IMG/VR virus record: IMGVR_UViG_3300032214_001346
Location: 1-64,000 of that record
Direction: 5' to 3' (one strand)
DNA from: a virus
Length of the DNA stretch: 64,000 nucleotides
Within the stretch, counting starts at the first letter, position 1; every line of letters starts with the position of its first letter. Both the position numbers and the translations under genes were made by a program. The notes under the pieces were generated by a model. It saw only the letters and a program-made list of their open reading frames with translations, ran no database searches and had not been told where the DNA came from. Shown one piece after another: positions 19,129-27,330 of this stretch.

Positions 19129-20370
19129 ATGAAATTAGCAATTAAAACTAACAAGACGGCTGATATTACAGACTTAATCCCCAAGTTTGTTGTATTCTTT
19201 GATGCTTCTCTCCCAATCACTATTACAAAAGATGCAAATAATAAGATTTCTGGATGGCTAGATAGAAGCTTGAACGGATTTCATGCTGCTCAAACGACCC
19301 TTGCTTATCAACCCACTTACACATCTTTTGATGGCTTTTTTGGAATAGGATTTTCAAGCGTTAATAGTGTTAATAACGGCTTTTTGCAATTTACAGTTCC
19401 TGCAAACTTCTCTGTATCAAATGGGATTTTGTATGTAGCAACTGATAAATATTTATTGCCTCTGCGAATTAATATTGCTACCAGTGCGTCAGCAAGAACT
19501 TTTGAAATAACTGGAGGAATAGCGAATATTTTGACAGGGCTGATACTTTTCAATGGCACACCAACGTCCAGCGAAGACAGTAGGATAACGAGTTACTTAA
19601 GGCTTAAAGGCGCTAATAGGTTGCCATTAGCTAGTTTAAATATGGATTTTTGCGTGCAACCATCAAGCGTAAGCGGATTATACGGGGATCCTCTTTTGAG
19701 GCAAGTCAGCAGCTTAAATGCCTTAGGGATTTTGGATATGAATAGTCTCAACAACGTTACAAAAGCTTTTTTAGCTTTGAACAAAATAACTGAATTTCCT
19801 GTAATCGATAGTAGAAATATTACCAACATAAACCAAACATGGTTTGGCATGTCCGGGCTACAATCCTTTCCTGCATTAAATTTGAGTAATGTTACAAATG
19901 CGCGAAGTGCATTCTTGGGATGCACTGGAATCAGTTCTTTTTTTAATTCTTTCAGCAATTTATCAAAAGCTATTGATGTTGCCTTCGCCTGGAATGGCTG
20001 CACTAATTTAGTAAATTTTCCTGCCATGAACTTTGCAGCCGCCAATACATTTGAAAGTACCTGGACAAATTGCAAACTCAATATTGAGAGTGTCGATAAT
20101 ATCCTGATATCCATAGCGGCGGGATTGGCGAACAACCCCACCAAGATACTAGCAGCTAATGGCGGATCTTCTACGCTTACAGGCACAAATAATGCTGTTC
20201 CTGGGACTAGCAACAGGAGATTAAGCTGGGGTGCTAATGCTTGGGAATTTAATCTTTCTCAAATCAATGAAAATATCAGTGGAACTACTTATGATTTCAG
20301 AAGTGGAATCACAGGGCAACAGGCTAAAAATTGGTTAGCTGCAAAAGGATGGGCGATCGCAACTAATTAA
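19129..20370 (+). CDS. Fibre-cassette B terminal protein: LamG-like plus BspA/DUF285-like repeats
   Basis: 413 aa. The N-terminus 'VFFDASLPITITKDANNKIS', 'GWLDRSLNGFHAAQ' matches the opening of LamG/concanavalin-like domains in phage fibres (residues 20-150). Residues about 190-310 hold repeats such as 'LNALGILDMNSLNNVTKAF', 'FPALNLSNVTNARSAFLGC' and 'FPAMNFAAANTFESTWTNC', the BspA/DUF285 surface-protein pattern. C-terminus 'QQAKNWLAAKGWAIATN' is a usual fibre ending. Last gene before a terminator. Confidence 0.65.
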   Translation: MKLAIKTNKTADITDLIPKFVVFFDASLPITITKDANNKISGWLDRSLNGFHAAQTTLAYQPTYTSFDGFFGIGFSSVNSVNNGFLQFTVPANFSVSNGILYVATDKYLLPLRINIATSASARTFEITGGIANILTGLILFNGTPTSSEDSRITSYLRLKGANRLPLASLNMDFCVQPSSVSGLYGDPLLRQVSSLNALGILDMNSLNNVTKAFLALNKITEFPVIDSRNITNINQTWFGMSGLQSFPALNLSNVTNARSAFLGCTGISSFFNSFSNLSKAIDVAFAWNGCTNLVNFPAMNFAAANTFESTWTNCKLNIESVDNILISIAAGLANNPTKILAANGGSSTLTGTNNAVPGTSNRRLSWGANAWEFNLSQINENISGTTYDFRSGITGQQAKNWLAAKGWAIATN

Positions 20371-20380
20371 CCCATTAAAA

Positions 20381-20401
20381 AACCCGCTCTGTAGCGGGTT
20401 T
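20381..20401. terminator. Bidirectional terminator at end of tail operon
   Basis: AACCCGCT-CTGT-AGCGGGTT hairpin, with an A-tract on its left and TTTCGTTT on its right. It ends the rightward tail operon (stop at 20370) and the leftward gene whose stop is at 20418. Confidence 0.9.
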
Positions 20402-20417
20402 CGTTTATTACAATATT

Positions 20418-20762
20418 CTATTCCCAGTTGCTAACATCAATATCAATAATCTCTGTCTGTTTGTTGTTAAAAAGCTTACTGATTCTGTAGCTTATCTTGT
20501 GTTTAAGAATCACAAAGAAGTAGAAAGTCCGCCTAAACTTAAACAAAGGAAATGTGATTGCATCTATTATAGATACTAAAAAGTTTTTAGGCATTAAGCC
20601 CTGATAGCAGCAGTCGGCATAAACATCTACCATCTCCAAAGTGGAGCATCCACTGTATTGTGGGAATTGTCGCTTAAACTCATCTTCCCAGACTCCGAAC
20701 GCTTTCATGGGTTCATAAGTAAAAGCATACTGCACATACCACCAACCAAATCTCATTTTTTC
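20418..20762 (-). CDS. Hypothetical protein with hydrophobic C-terminal segment
   Basis: 114 aa from the ATG at 20762, chosen because AAGGA lies 8-9 nt upstream; the frame is open to 20843 but lacks such a site. N-terminus 'MEKMRFGWWYVQYAFTYEPMKAFG' is aromatic; a hydrophobic stretch 'NFLVSIIDAITFPLF' and 'FYFFVIL' could be membrane-associated. No family recognised. Follows a secreted micro-protein gene by 7 nt, so the two are probably co-translated. Confidence 0.55.
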   Translation of the reverse strand, partial: EKMRFGWWYVQYAFTYEPMKAFGVWEDEFKRQFPQYSGCSTLEMVDVYADCCYQGLMPKNFLVSIIDAITFPLFKFRRTFYFFVILKHKISYRISKLFNNKQTEIIDIDVSNWE

Positions 20763-20769
20763 CATTGTT

Positions 20770-20898
20770 TTAATCCTTACACTTTCCTTTTTTGATACAA
20801 TCTCCCGTTTGATCGTCACGGGCTGCCAGTGTGGGACTGGCAATATTAAGAATTGTTGAGATTGCTATTAATAGCAATGCAACCTGATATTGTTTCAT
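20770..20898 (-). CDS. Secreted 42-aa Cys-pair micro-protein
   Basis: 42 aa, too short for usual gene callers. It starts with a clear signal peptide (MKQYQ, hydrophobic core VALLLIAISTILNIA, cleavage at TLA-A), leaving a mature peptide of about 17 residues with two cysteines (CIKKGKC). Ends 7 nt before the SD-supported start at 20762. It could be exported or a small outer-membrane/spanin-like peptide; there is no lipobox, so a lipoprotein is unlikely. Confidence 0.55.
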   Translation of the reverse strand: MKQYQVALLLIAISTILNIASPTLAARDDQTGDCIKKGKCKD

Positions 20899-20922
20899 GG
20901 TCACAGTCACTTTCCTTGTGAT

Positions 20923-20957
20923 AAAGGTAGGTTTTGCTTGCCGGCGCACCTACCTTT
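20923..20957. terminator. Terminator hairpin
   Basis: AAAGGTAGGT and ACCTACCTTT, ten-base arms around a 15-nt GC-rich loop; T-run on the + side. Lies just beyond the stop of the leftward gene at 20963. Confidence 0.7.
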
Positions 20958-20962
20958 TTGAA

Positions 20963-21718
20963 TTATTTGAATAAAGCAACTTGCTTAGGCTGCTTCATCC
21001 AAATACTTTGATGCTGTTCCCAAGCGGCGGGCATTTGCTGTAACAATTGCCCGCCTAAAAGGTTGCCTCCAGATTTAGGAGTTCTTCCCCCAAGTTGCTT
21101 AAAGAAAAACGCTACTTGTGCTTGCTGACATTGATCACGAATTTCTTCAGCCCACTCAACTCTCATCGAACGGTGGCTTGGCCCAGATTCACCACCAACG
21201 ATGACCCAATCAATATCTGTCAGGTCAAGTTTTAATGAGCTTAATAATGGTTCACAAGACAGAAAACGTACACTTGCTGGCACTTGACGTAGCAGGTCAA
21301 CACGAGAAACGTAACTTTGGCTTTCTACTGATACACCTAACCAGATATTTTGGTGAAAATTTAAGCGTGGTGCCAACTCAACTAATCGTTCCGGTCTTTT
21401 AGTTAATATCTGATAGACATGATGAGGCGTGTCTTGAATCACGTCAAATACTGCTTGAACGAAATCCAAAGGTACTTTTTTATGGAATAAGTCACTCATG
21501 CTATTAACAAAGATTCTACTGGGAGTACGCCATCCCAAAGGCTCTTTCAGCCTTTGTGGATATAGCGTTAAGTCAAATCCGTTTTTAAAGGTTTTGGGGA
21601 ACCTTTTTGTTATTGTTTCTGCGTAACAATGTATGCAGCCTGGGCTAACTTTGTCACAACCTGTGGTAGGATTCCAGGTTTTATCTGTCCACTCAATACC
21701 AGTATTTATGCTAGACAT
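20963..21718 (-). CDS. DUF5131 / phage Gp37-Gp68 family protein
   Basis: 251 aa from ATG 21718 ('MSSINTGIEWTDKTWNP'); an in-frame GTG at 21748 would add ten residues. 'TGCDKVSPGCIHCYAE' gives the family's three-cysteine signature (CxxxxxxCxxC), followed by 'TLYPQRLKEPLGW', 'IFVNSMSDLFH', 'QILTKRPERL', 'WLGVSVESQ' and 'WVIVGGESG', all hallmarks of the Gp37/Gp68 group. The fold resembles radical-SAM barrels, and the Cys motif may bind a metal cluster; the biochemical role is unknown. Confidence 0.85.
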   Translation of the reverse strand: MSSINTGIEWTDKTWNPTTGCDKVSPGCIHCYAETITKRFPKTFKNGFDLTLYPQRLKEPLGWRTPSRIFVNSMSDLFHKKVPLDFVQAVFDVIQDTPHHVYQILTKRPERLVELAPRLNFHQNIWLGVSVESQSYVSRVDLLRQVPASVRFLSCEPLLSSLKLDLTDIDWVIVGGESGPSHRSMRVEWAEEIRDQCQQAQVAFFFKQLGGRTPKSGGNLLGGQLLQQMPAAWEQHQSIWMKQPKQVALFK

Positions 21719-21782
21719 AATTTTAATTATGGGGTGAAGAGCGATCACGTTGTGGTGCGATCGCTAAATCTCAATTGGTTAA

Positions 21783-22622
21783 TTAAAATCCGTAATCATC
21801 AACTACCGATGATTCATTCGTACTTGCTAGTTGTAAATCTTTTATCCGAGGAGTCCAGTCTTTAACGGATTCTTTGCTTATCTTAATGAAATCTGATAAC
21901 TCACTACCATTGGGTATTAAGTCGTCAATAGTGGCGGGCAAATACTGGTTTACTACGGATACCAGGGCAGTGTTAGGTGGAGTACCTCTCTCATCAGCTT
22001 CAAAAATAGGCTGATATATGCAGTGAGCGTGAAACAAATCGCCCATGATTTTAACAGGCTGTTTACGTGCATCTGCATAAGCTTTTTCCATATCAGAACA
22101 AAAGCCTCCGCGCAAAGTTTTCTTTTGTGGGTTAGCATTTTGCAGCCAACCCAACCCAAAACTAGCACCACTAGCACCACCAGCAGATATCAACAGCGGT
22201 GTTGTGTGACAAGGTTTATTTGCTTTGTCAAGCATGATCGACCAAAAGTAACTCTTGGTTTTGTAATCATCCCGATTGTCCCAAAACTGTGGACAATCTT
22301 TTAATTGTCCACAAATTTTAGACTCTTTTTTAGAAAAGATATAAACAGGAAGCCTGTGTATGATTAACAACCTAGGAGCAAGCGTGATATACATTTGCTC
22401 TACTACTTTAGAAGCAAACTCATGTTCTATTAAATCCCACTCATCAGGGGGGGAAAAACTTGCTAACTCTGCGTTAGCTTTTGTTATAGCGAAGCCGTAA
22501 GGCTTCATGCCTTTTTTTGTTATCTTTGGGTTTATGATCTGTGCGTAAGGTTGCACAGATAAAGATGTGGGGGCAAATTCTTGGGATTCAAAATCTACAG
22601 ATGTGTTCATTGTTTGAGTCAT
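21783..22622 (-). CDS. Cyanobacterial DUF5895-like protein
   Basis: 279 aa. 'SVQPYAQIINPKITKKGMKPYGFAI' at residues 22-46, an aromatic hydrophilic middle and C-terminal 'LFHAHCIYQPIFEADERGTPP' resemble a family I recall from cyanobacterial genomes and plasmids as DUF5895, with unknown function. Conserved Cys pairs are not arranged as a zinc ribbon. Placed in the leftward early region, where accessory DNA-metabolism proteins are common. Confidence 0.55.
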   Translation of the reverse strand: MTQTMNTSVDFESQEFAPTSLSVQPYAQIINPKITKKGMKPYGFAITKANAELASFSPPDEWDLIEHEFASKVVEQMYITLAPRLLIIHRLPVYIFSKKESKICGQLKDCPQFWDNRDDYKTKSYFWSIMLDKANKPCHTTPLLISAGGASGASFGLGWLQNANPQKKTLRGGFCSDMEKAYADARKQPVKIMGDLFHAHCIYQPIFEADERGTPPNTALVSVVNQYLPATIDDLIPNGSELSDFIKISKESVKDWTPRIKDLQLASTNESSVVDDYGF

Positions 22623-22693
22623 TGTTTTATTCTTTGATTAATTTATTGTTTTAAGTGTGCGGATATGAAGGCATCGCACCCAGCCTAGATGAT

Positions 22694-22855
22694 TCAAAAA
22701 GGGAGATAATCAGTGTCCCCGGTTCTTCTGTACTGCTCAAATAGAAATGGCAATGTAGAAGTTTTTACTACTGGGTAGCTCACTGTTATTCCCAGTATAT
22801 CCACTGTTTTTAAGTGGATATAAAAGGTTTCTTCGCACAAGTTGAATAATCTCAT
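22694..22855 (-). CDS. Hypothetical 53-aa protein
   Basis: MRLFNLCEETFYIHLK at the start; no family recognised. Reality is supported by an ATGA overlap with the stop of the upstream 55-aa gene, the same coupling that gene has with its own upstream neighbour. About 70 nt separate its stop from the start of the DUF5895-like gene. Confidence 0.55.
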   Translation of the reverse strand: MRLFNLCEETFYIHLKTVDILGITVSYPVVKTSTLPFLFEQYRRTGDTDYLPF

Positions 22856-23019
22856 TCAGCACTGTTGTGAAGTTTATTAATTACTCGCTGCCCCCGCTCA
22901 GTGCGGGGAACTCCATAATCATCAGCCCGCAGCACGACGGCTGCATTACGGGCTAGATTTTCATTTACTCCTGCATTCTGTAAGGCTTCTTGATAAGCTC
23001 TGGTTTTAGTCGTTGTCAT
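22852..23019 (-). CDS. Hypothetical 55-aa protein
   Basis: Begins MTTTKTRAYQEALQNAGVNE and continues 'VVLRADDYGVPRTERGQRVI'. Start and stop each overlap a neighbour by ATGA, so it is the middle of a three-gene translationally coupled set. Composition suggests a small helical protein; function unknown. Confidence 0.6.
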   Translation of the reverse strand: MTTTKTRAYQEALQNAGVNENLARNAAVVLRADDYGVPRTERGQRVINKLHNSAE

Positions 23020-23834
23020 CACACCAACTCCTTTCTTGTTAATTTTGCTAATGCTTTGGCGGCTTGCATTGGATCGTTATAATAGTCACTACCCAATGTC
23101 CACCCTCTATCAACATCTAGCCAGATATTGCCGGCTAAATGTCCTTTAACTCGGACCGTGTAGCGCTCACCCAGCGGATCTACGATCCGATTGTCTTCGA
23201 TATTGTAGTTGATATTTTCGATATCCTGAGATATAGGTAAAATCCTACCACTACCCCGCTCATCATCTATGTAATTAATTGCAAAGGCTTCCGCCTCTGC
23301 GTAAGTCAAAAAGCTTTCACATTTGTCAGAGAACTGGACTTCCCAGTTGCCATTGTCAAAGTTGTGACTAATGTTAGTCACAACAGTTTTACCTTGACAG
23401 ACTTCGGCGTAACCAAAGTCTATTTCATGAATTACTACCTTTTGGGTAACTTCTTGGATCTGACTTTCCAAGAGATCAACAATCTCTTGTTGAGAAACAG
23501 TCTGTTGCTCAACTATTTCAAAACGACTACTAGCCCAGCGTTCAGCAGCCATATAGGTGCGGAACTCATCTCTTATGATGTTTCCATCCAAGTCAATGAC
23601 AGAGTACCCTGCCAAGTCGCAGGAGTCCATTCCGTCGTTAAACTCAATAACAACCTGCTGTTTTTGATCTTCTACAGGCTGTAAATTAGCCTGGTGGGCA
23701 ACTATAGCGTCAGCCCAGGTAATTACCTGGCGTTTGTCACCAACTGGGGTGACTCCTAACTCTTTAGCTACCATTTTGCAGTAGCTAATGCCTTTCTTGA
23801 TTAAAAACTTGACAGAGAAAACTGGATATGTCAT
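23019..23834 (-). CDS. Hypothetical cyanobacterial early protein, SAP-like N-terminus
   Basis: 271 aa. Residues 13-48 ('KKGISYCKMVAKELGVTPVG', 'KRQVITWADAIVAHQ') resemble the SAP-like helix-extended-loop-helix motif seen at the N-terminus of many cyanobacterial phage and plasmid proteins. The rest (acidic, beta-rich, e.g. 'DGMDSCDLAGYSVIDLDGN') is unrecognised. Head of a three-gene ATGA-coupled set. Confidence 0.6.
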   Translation of the reverse strand: MTYPVFSVKFLIKKGISYCKMVAKELGVTPVGDKRQVITWADAIVAHQANLQPVEDQKQQVVIEFNDGMDSCDLAGYSVIDLDGNIIRDEFRTYMAAERWASSRFEIVEQQTVSQQEIVDLLESQIQEVTQKVVIHEIDFGYAEVCQGKTVVTNISHNFDNGNWEVQFSDKCESFLTYAEAEAFAINYIDDERGSGRILPISQDIENINYNIEDNRIVDPLGERYTVRVKGHLAGNIWLDVDRGWTLGSDYYNDPMQAAKALAKLTRKELV

Positions 23835-23928
23835 ACTAAACTATTCCTGTGTATAGGATAAAAACAAAGCGATCGCTTACTTCTTGGTCGGAGGGGCGGT
23901 CGTTTTTGTTTATATATCTAATATATCA

Positions 23929-24150
23929 TTACAAGATGGAACTGTCAAGTGGTTTTGAAAAATATTTTTTATTTTCCACAAAATCAGCCAGACCTCTTAA
24001 TACATCAGGGTTTCGCGCCATTTGCTCAATCAGATCATTGTTGTTAGTGCCTATATACTGTGCATAAGCACGATAGATTTGTTTAGCGTCATTAGTAATC
24101 ATGATTTGCTTAGAAGTCTTAGTTTCGCCGTATTTTGGCTTTCCGCTCAT
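23929..24150 (-). CDS. Small RHH-like DNA-binding protein
   Basis: 73 aa. Similar to the 68-aa protein at 30168: 'IYRAYAQYIGTNNNDLIEQMARNPDVLRGLADFVE' against 'VYQCYADHLCIAFGELIERIVRNPDVARGMAAFLE'. Length and pattern suggest a ribbon-helix-helix or related small dimeric repressor. Two direct repeats TGATAAAATCAA upstream could be its operator. Confidence 0.55.
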   Translation of the reverse strand: MSGKPKYGETKTSKQIMITNDAKQIYRAYAQYIGTNNNDLIEQMARNPDVLRGLADFVENKKYFSKPLDSSIL

Positions 24151-24176
24151 AAAATTCTCACTTTGTAATTGTGTGC

Positions 24177-24207
24177 TGATAAAATCAATTTAGCATGATA
24201 AAATCAA
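24177..24207 (-). promoter_or_regulatory. Tandem operator-like repeats
   Basis: Two exact copies of TGATAAAATCAA at 24177-24188 and 24196-24207, 19 bp apart, upstream of the small RHH-like gene at 24150. Spacing of nearly two helical turns fits binding by a small dimeric repressor, probably autoregulatory. Confidence 0.5.
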
Positions 24208-24257
24208 ATATCAAACGCCTATAGGAATAAAAATATGTTTATAGATATACAAATAAA

Positions 24258-24285
24258 AATACCCACTTTGATACAAGTGGGTATT
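24258..24285 (-). terminator. Terminator after dnaB
   Basis: AATACCCACTT-tgatac-AAGTGGGTATT, perfect 11-bp arms, followed on the minus strand by a T-rich run. Ends the initiator-dnaB operon (stop at 24313). Confidence 0.85.
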
Positions 24286-24312
24286 TAGTAATTATTTGCA
24301 CTTATTGATATA

Positions 24313-25662
24313 TCAATAACTTTGTTGAGCTAAATTCTTGAACTCTGAATATTGCCCATCAAAGAGTAACTTGTCTGTTCCTGTTTCAGCGTTGCGCGCC
24401 TTTGTAGTAATCAGTTCAGCTACACCTACATCTGTAGTTTCTTTATTGTAATACTCATCACGGTAAAGCATCATGATGACATCTGCGTCTTGTTCAATAT
24501 TCCCGCTTTCAGACAGGTCGCCCATGGTAGGTCTTTTGTCTGTTCGGCTTTCCGTGGCTCTGTTTAACTGAGATAAAGCCAATACTGGACAATTAAACTC
24601 TCCTGCTAATTCTTTAAGCATTCGGCTTGTATCCCCAACTTTAATCCGAAAGTCCCTATTATTGGACTTATCATTTCTAGCAAGCAGGGTGATGTGATCA
24701 ACCACAATCAGTCCTACATCGCCAGTTTTGGCCTTCTTTTGCCTAATCGTGTTCCGCATCTCCATCGGAGAAATACTAAAATTATCGCATATAAATAGCC
24801 TTGAGTCATGTAGTATTTGTGACTGAGTGAGATTAAAAAATTCGTTCCATTCACTTTGAGTAAGTTGATTTTTTACAAATTGATTCAAACAGGTTCGGGT
24901 TAGTTTGGCGGCTAATCTAGCCGCCAAATCTTCTTTAGATGTTTCTAGGGAGAATACGTAAACGTTTTTTAGCAGTACACTGGCAACGTGCCAAGCGATC
25001 GCCATACCACAGGCGGTTTTGCCCATACTGGGTCTACCCGCTAAGATATGCAGCAGTTTTTTATGCAGTCCTCCTAGACGGTTATCCAAGTCGTAAAACC
25101 CCATCTTGACAGGGGCAGGTCGTTCTCCCGCTTGAATTTCATACTTCTCTGTGTATAAAGATGTCACAGCATCACTGATGTGGATTAATTCTGATTTTGT
25201 TTGATTAGTGCTTATATCAAGAATCTTCCTTTGGCATTCTTCAATAGCTTCATGTGTCGGAACCCAAGTATCCCACGCTATTTTTAGCGATTCATTAAGA
25301 GTCTTGATTAATTGTCTGCGTTGGTATTTTTCCAGAACTAGTGCCGCCATAGCATCAATATTAATTGCAGATACTGTGCGGTCTACTAAAGTGGCTAATT
25401 TATTTCTGCCACCAATTCTTTCTAGTTGATCCTTGTCTCTCAGATAATTAGCCATAGAGAGTAAATCAGTGGGTTGGTGCTGTGCATGAAGTTGTAAAGC
25501 AGCTTTGTAAATCACTGCGTGTGCATCTATATAAAATGCTTCGGAAGGTAAAAAATCGCACACTCGTTGAATAGCTTCAGGATCTAGTAAAATGCCGCCT
25601 AAGACGACTTCTTCAGCTTCAACGTTTTGAGGGGGCAATAGAGTAATTTCTTGAGTAAACAT
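24313..25662 (-). CDS. dnaB: Replicative DNA helicase DnaB
   Basis: 449 aa from ATG 25662, chosen because AAGG lies 9 nt upstream and because 'LLPPQNVEAEEVVLGGILLD' is the normal DnaB N-terminus. N-terminal DnaB domain 1-100; RecA-like ATPase with Walker A GRPSMGKT (209-216), 'VYVFSLETSKEDLAARLAA' and 'VGLIVVDHITLL' (Walker B), and 'ALSQLNR'. Unwinds DNA at the phage fork. No intein. The preceding gene is the likely initiator/loader. Confidence 0.96.
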   Translation of the reverse strand: MFTQEITLLPPQNVEAEEVVLGGILLDPEAIQRVCDFLPSEAFYIDAHAVIYKAALQLHAQHQPTDLLSMANYLRDKDQLERIGGRNKLATLVDRTVSAINIDAMAALVLEKYQRRQLIKTLNESLKIAWDTWVPTHEAIEECQRKILDISTNQTKSELIHISDAVTSLYTEKYEIQAGERPAPVKMGFYDLDNRLGGLHKKLLHILAGRPSMGKTACGMAIAWHVASVLLKNVYVFSLETSKEDLAARLAAKLTRTCLNQFVKNQLTQSEWNEFFNLTQSQILHDSRLFICDNFSISPMEMRNTIRQKKAKTGDVGLIVVDHITLLARNDKSNNRDFRIKVGDTSRMLKELAGEFNCPVLALSQLNRATESRTDKRPTMGDLSESGNIEQDADVIMMLYRDEYYNKETTDVGVAELITTKARNAETGTDKLLFDGQYSEFKNLAQQSY

Positions 25663-25684
25663 GGTAGTTGACCTTAAATGTTTG

Positions 25685-26845
25685 TTATGCAGATGGTAAA
25701 TGCTTAGACCAATCAAAACGCGGTTGATTAATCAATGCGTAGTCGAGATACGCTCGATTCCAACTACGTTTGCTACAAAAGTCTTCTAAGCTTTTGCAAT
25801 TGATGTATTGCTCCCATACGGTTTGATGCTGGATTGGCTGCCAGGTTAATACAGCGTCAGGAAGGGGGACTAAAGCCATTTCTTTTTTAGTTTTGATGGA
25901 ATATTCCTTCCATCTGATTTCTAAGTTGTTATGGTCTTTTTTGAGGTGGCTGTAGACATTAGCCCGTGACTCATGGATATCAGTTCCAAATTTGCCCGCC
26001 CACTCCAAAGCGAACCATTGCCAAAAGTCATTATCCAGTTGGCCGTTTTTCTTCCATGGACCATCTGGTAGCCATTCCCATGCTATATCTTTTGCGCTTT
26101 TACGCGGTTTTCCAAATGGTTCAACCACATTTGCCTTGTCAAGACGCGCCGGGGCGGCGGGCGCAACTTTGTCCAATGAGAGATTTATCTGTTTACCCGA
26201 AATTCCTTCCTTTAAATCAGGAATAGCAGATATCTGTTCTACTCCATCTTGTTTTAAATCCTCTTTAGCGGGAGGAAGTCCGCTAGATACTTCTTCTTTA
26301 GATATTTCTTTCTTAAATACTTCTTGGAATAAGTATTTATTATGTGGCAGGTTTTCCGTAGCCGGATTTTCCGTAGCCGGATTTTCCGTAGCCGGATTTT
26401 CCGTAGCCGGATTTTCCGTAGCTGGATTTTCCGTAGCCGGATTTTCCGTAGCCGGATTTTCCGTAGCCGGATTTTCCGTAGCCGGAAAACCTGATTCCGG
26501 TTTTACCCTTGCTGTACGGGCTTTCTGAGTTTTTTTGCTTGGTTCGCTTGATGGTATTTCCCGAATAACAGATTTCCATCCTGCCATTCTTCCGTTTACT
26601 CGTGCTTGCTCACGAGTTAAATACCCAAACTTTTCTAATTCTTTTAATGCTGAACAAACAGATGTTTTTCCGTCAGATTCAGACTGGTCAGACAAATGTT
26701 CGGTATTAATCTCCCACCCATCAGGGTAGGAAAGCAATAAGTGATGTAGCCCACGCGCTTTGAAGCTCAACCGCGTATCTCTAATAGCCGCGTTGGCTAT
26801 TACTGTGTAATCTTTTGAATGCTGCACTCTTATTGTTTCCCCCAT
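25685..26845 (-). CDS. Replication initiator/helicase-loader-like protein with NPATE repeats
   Basis: 386 aa from ATG 26845, supported by GGAGG six nt upstream. Residues 1-95 form a winged-helix domain typical of phage replication initiators ('AIRDTRLSFKARGLHHLLL', 'SVCSALKELEKFGYLTREQ'). Residues about 121-165 are tandem NPATE repeats. The C-terminal 110 residues ('WEWLPDGPWKKNGQLDNDFW') probably contact the helicase. Directly precedes dnaB (22 nt). The layout (DNA-binding domain, repeats, interaction domain, helicase next) resembles lambda O and P. Confidence 0.75.
   Translation of the reverse strand: MGETIRVQHSKDYTVIANAAIRDTRLSFKARGLHHLLLSYPDGWEINTEHLSDQSESDGKTSVCSALKELEKFGYLTREQARVNGRMAGWKSVIREIPSSEPSKKTQKARTARVKPESGFPATENPATENPATENPATENPATENPATENPATENPATENPATENLPHNKYLFQEVFKKEISKEEVSSGLPPAKEDLKQDGVEQISAIPDLKEGISGKQINLSLDKVAPAAPARLDKANVVEPFGKPRKSAKDIAWEWLPDGPWKKNGQLDNDFWQWFALEWAGKFGTDIHESRANVYSHLKKDHNNLEIRWKEYSIKTKKEMALVPLPDAVLTWQPIQHQTVWEQYINCKSLEDFCSKRSWNRAYLDYALINQPRFDWSKHLPSA
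26352..26486. repeat. Nine 15-bp iterons inside the initiator gene (candidate origin)
   Basis: Nine tandem 15-bp units TTTTCCGTAGCCGGA, one with a C-to-T change (GCTGGA). They encode NPATE on the minus strand. By analogy with the lambda origin (iterons within the O gene) they may be the initiator binding site. A decayed copy of the region is at 56.9 kb. Confidence 0.6.
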
Positions 26846-26983
26846 CACACACCTCCATGGGCGTGCAACAGCGCACTTGTCTTATTGACAAAAATTGAAA
26901 AATGATTCATAGTTAAATTGCTCCTAAGAGATTTAAGAAATGGTAGGGGCTGTCCCTCGACTGTGTTCAGCAGTACGAGGGCT

Positions 26984-27184
26984 TTAATTTTCTGTCTGTT
27001 CTGCCAGTGCTTTGGCAAAGGCCAAAACCTGACTGGCAATACTGGGATTTTGATCAAGGCATTGGGCGATCGCTTTGATGTCGGCTTCCAAAATAATTGG
27101 AAGCTTGATGTTTTTTGTCTTCCCAGAACGCCACCCTGGTTTGAATTGGTGGCATTTCGGAGGGATAGCGTTTTTGTTTGCCAT
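26984..27184 (-). CDS. Small hypothetical, possibly DNA-binding
   Basis: 66 aa, MANKNAIPPKCHQFKPGWRS at the N-terminus and 'IKLPIILEADIKAIAQCLDQ' in the middle: a basic arm followed by helices as in small cyanobacterial RHH-like proteins. A 138-aa frame crossing it (26845-27261) is judged a shadow. 139 nt separate it from the initiator gene. Confidence 0.5.
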   Translation of the reverse strand: MANKNAIPPKCHQFKPGWRSGKTKNIKLPIILEADIKAIAQCLDQNPSIASQVLAFAKALAEQTEN

Positions 27185-27293
27185 TGGTTCTTTGATTCAA
27201 CATATTCAATATATCTTATTCCCTGGTAACTTGTCAATAGAAATAAAAAAGTTTTTTTCATACTCAGTAAGTCGGGTAAATATATGACAATAA

Positions 27294-27319
27294 AATAGCC
27301 ACTTGTTTAAGCGGCTATT
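27294..27319 (-). terminator. Terminator hairpin
   Basis: AATAGCC...GGCTATT with an inner CTT/AAG pair, just beyond the stop of the leftward gene at 27331; a T-rich stretch follows on the minus strand. Confidence 0.7.
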
Positions 27320-27330
27320 AGTTGATTGTT

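Noticed and set aside
19593-20213. 206-aa minus-strand ORF
   Set aside because: Shadow of the LRR fibre gene at 19129; no promoter or start signal.
20770-20898. Outer-membrane lipoprotein/spanin reading of the 42-aa gene
   Set aside because: The signal peptide ends in TLA-A without a lipobox Cys, so only a secreted peptide is claimed.
25992-26528. 178-aa plus-strand ORF with AGFSV repeats
   Set aside because: Repeats come from translating the initiator's iterons on the wrong strand; the minus-strand gene has a clear SD and domains.
26845-27261. 138-aa minus-strand ORF
   Set aside because: Overlaps the better-supported 66-aa gene in another frame and has no family features.
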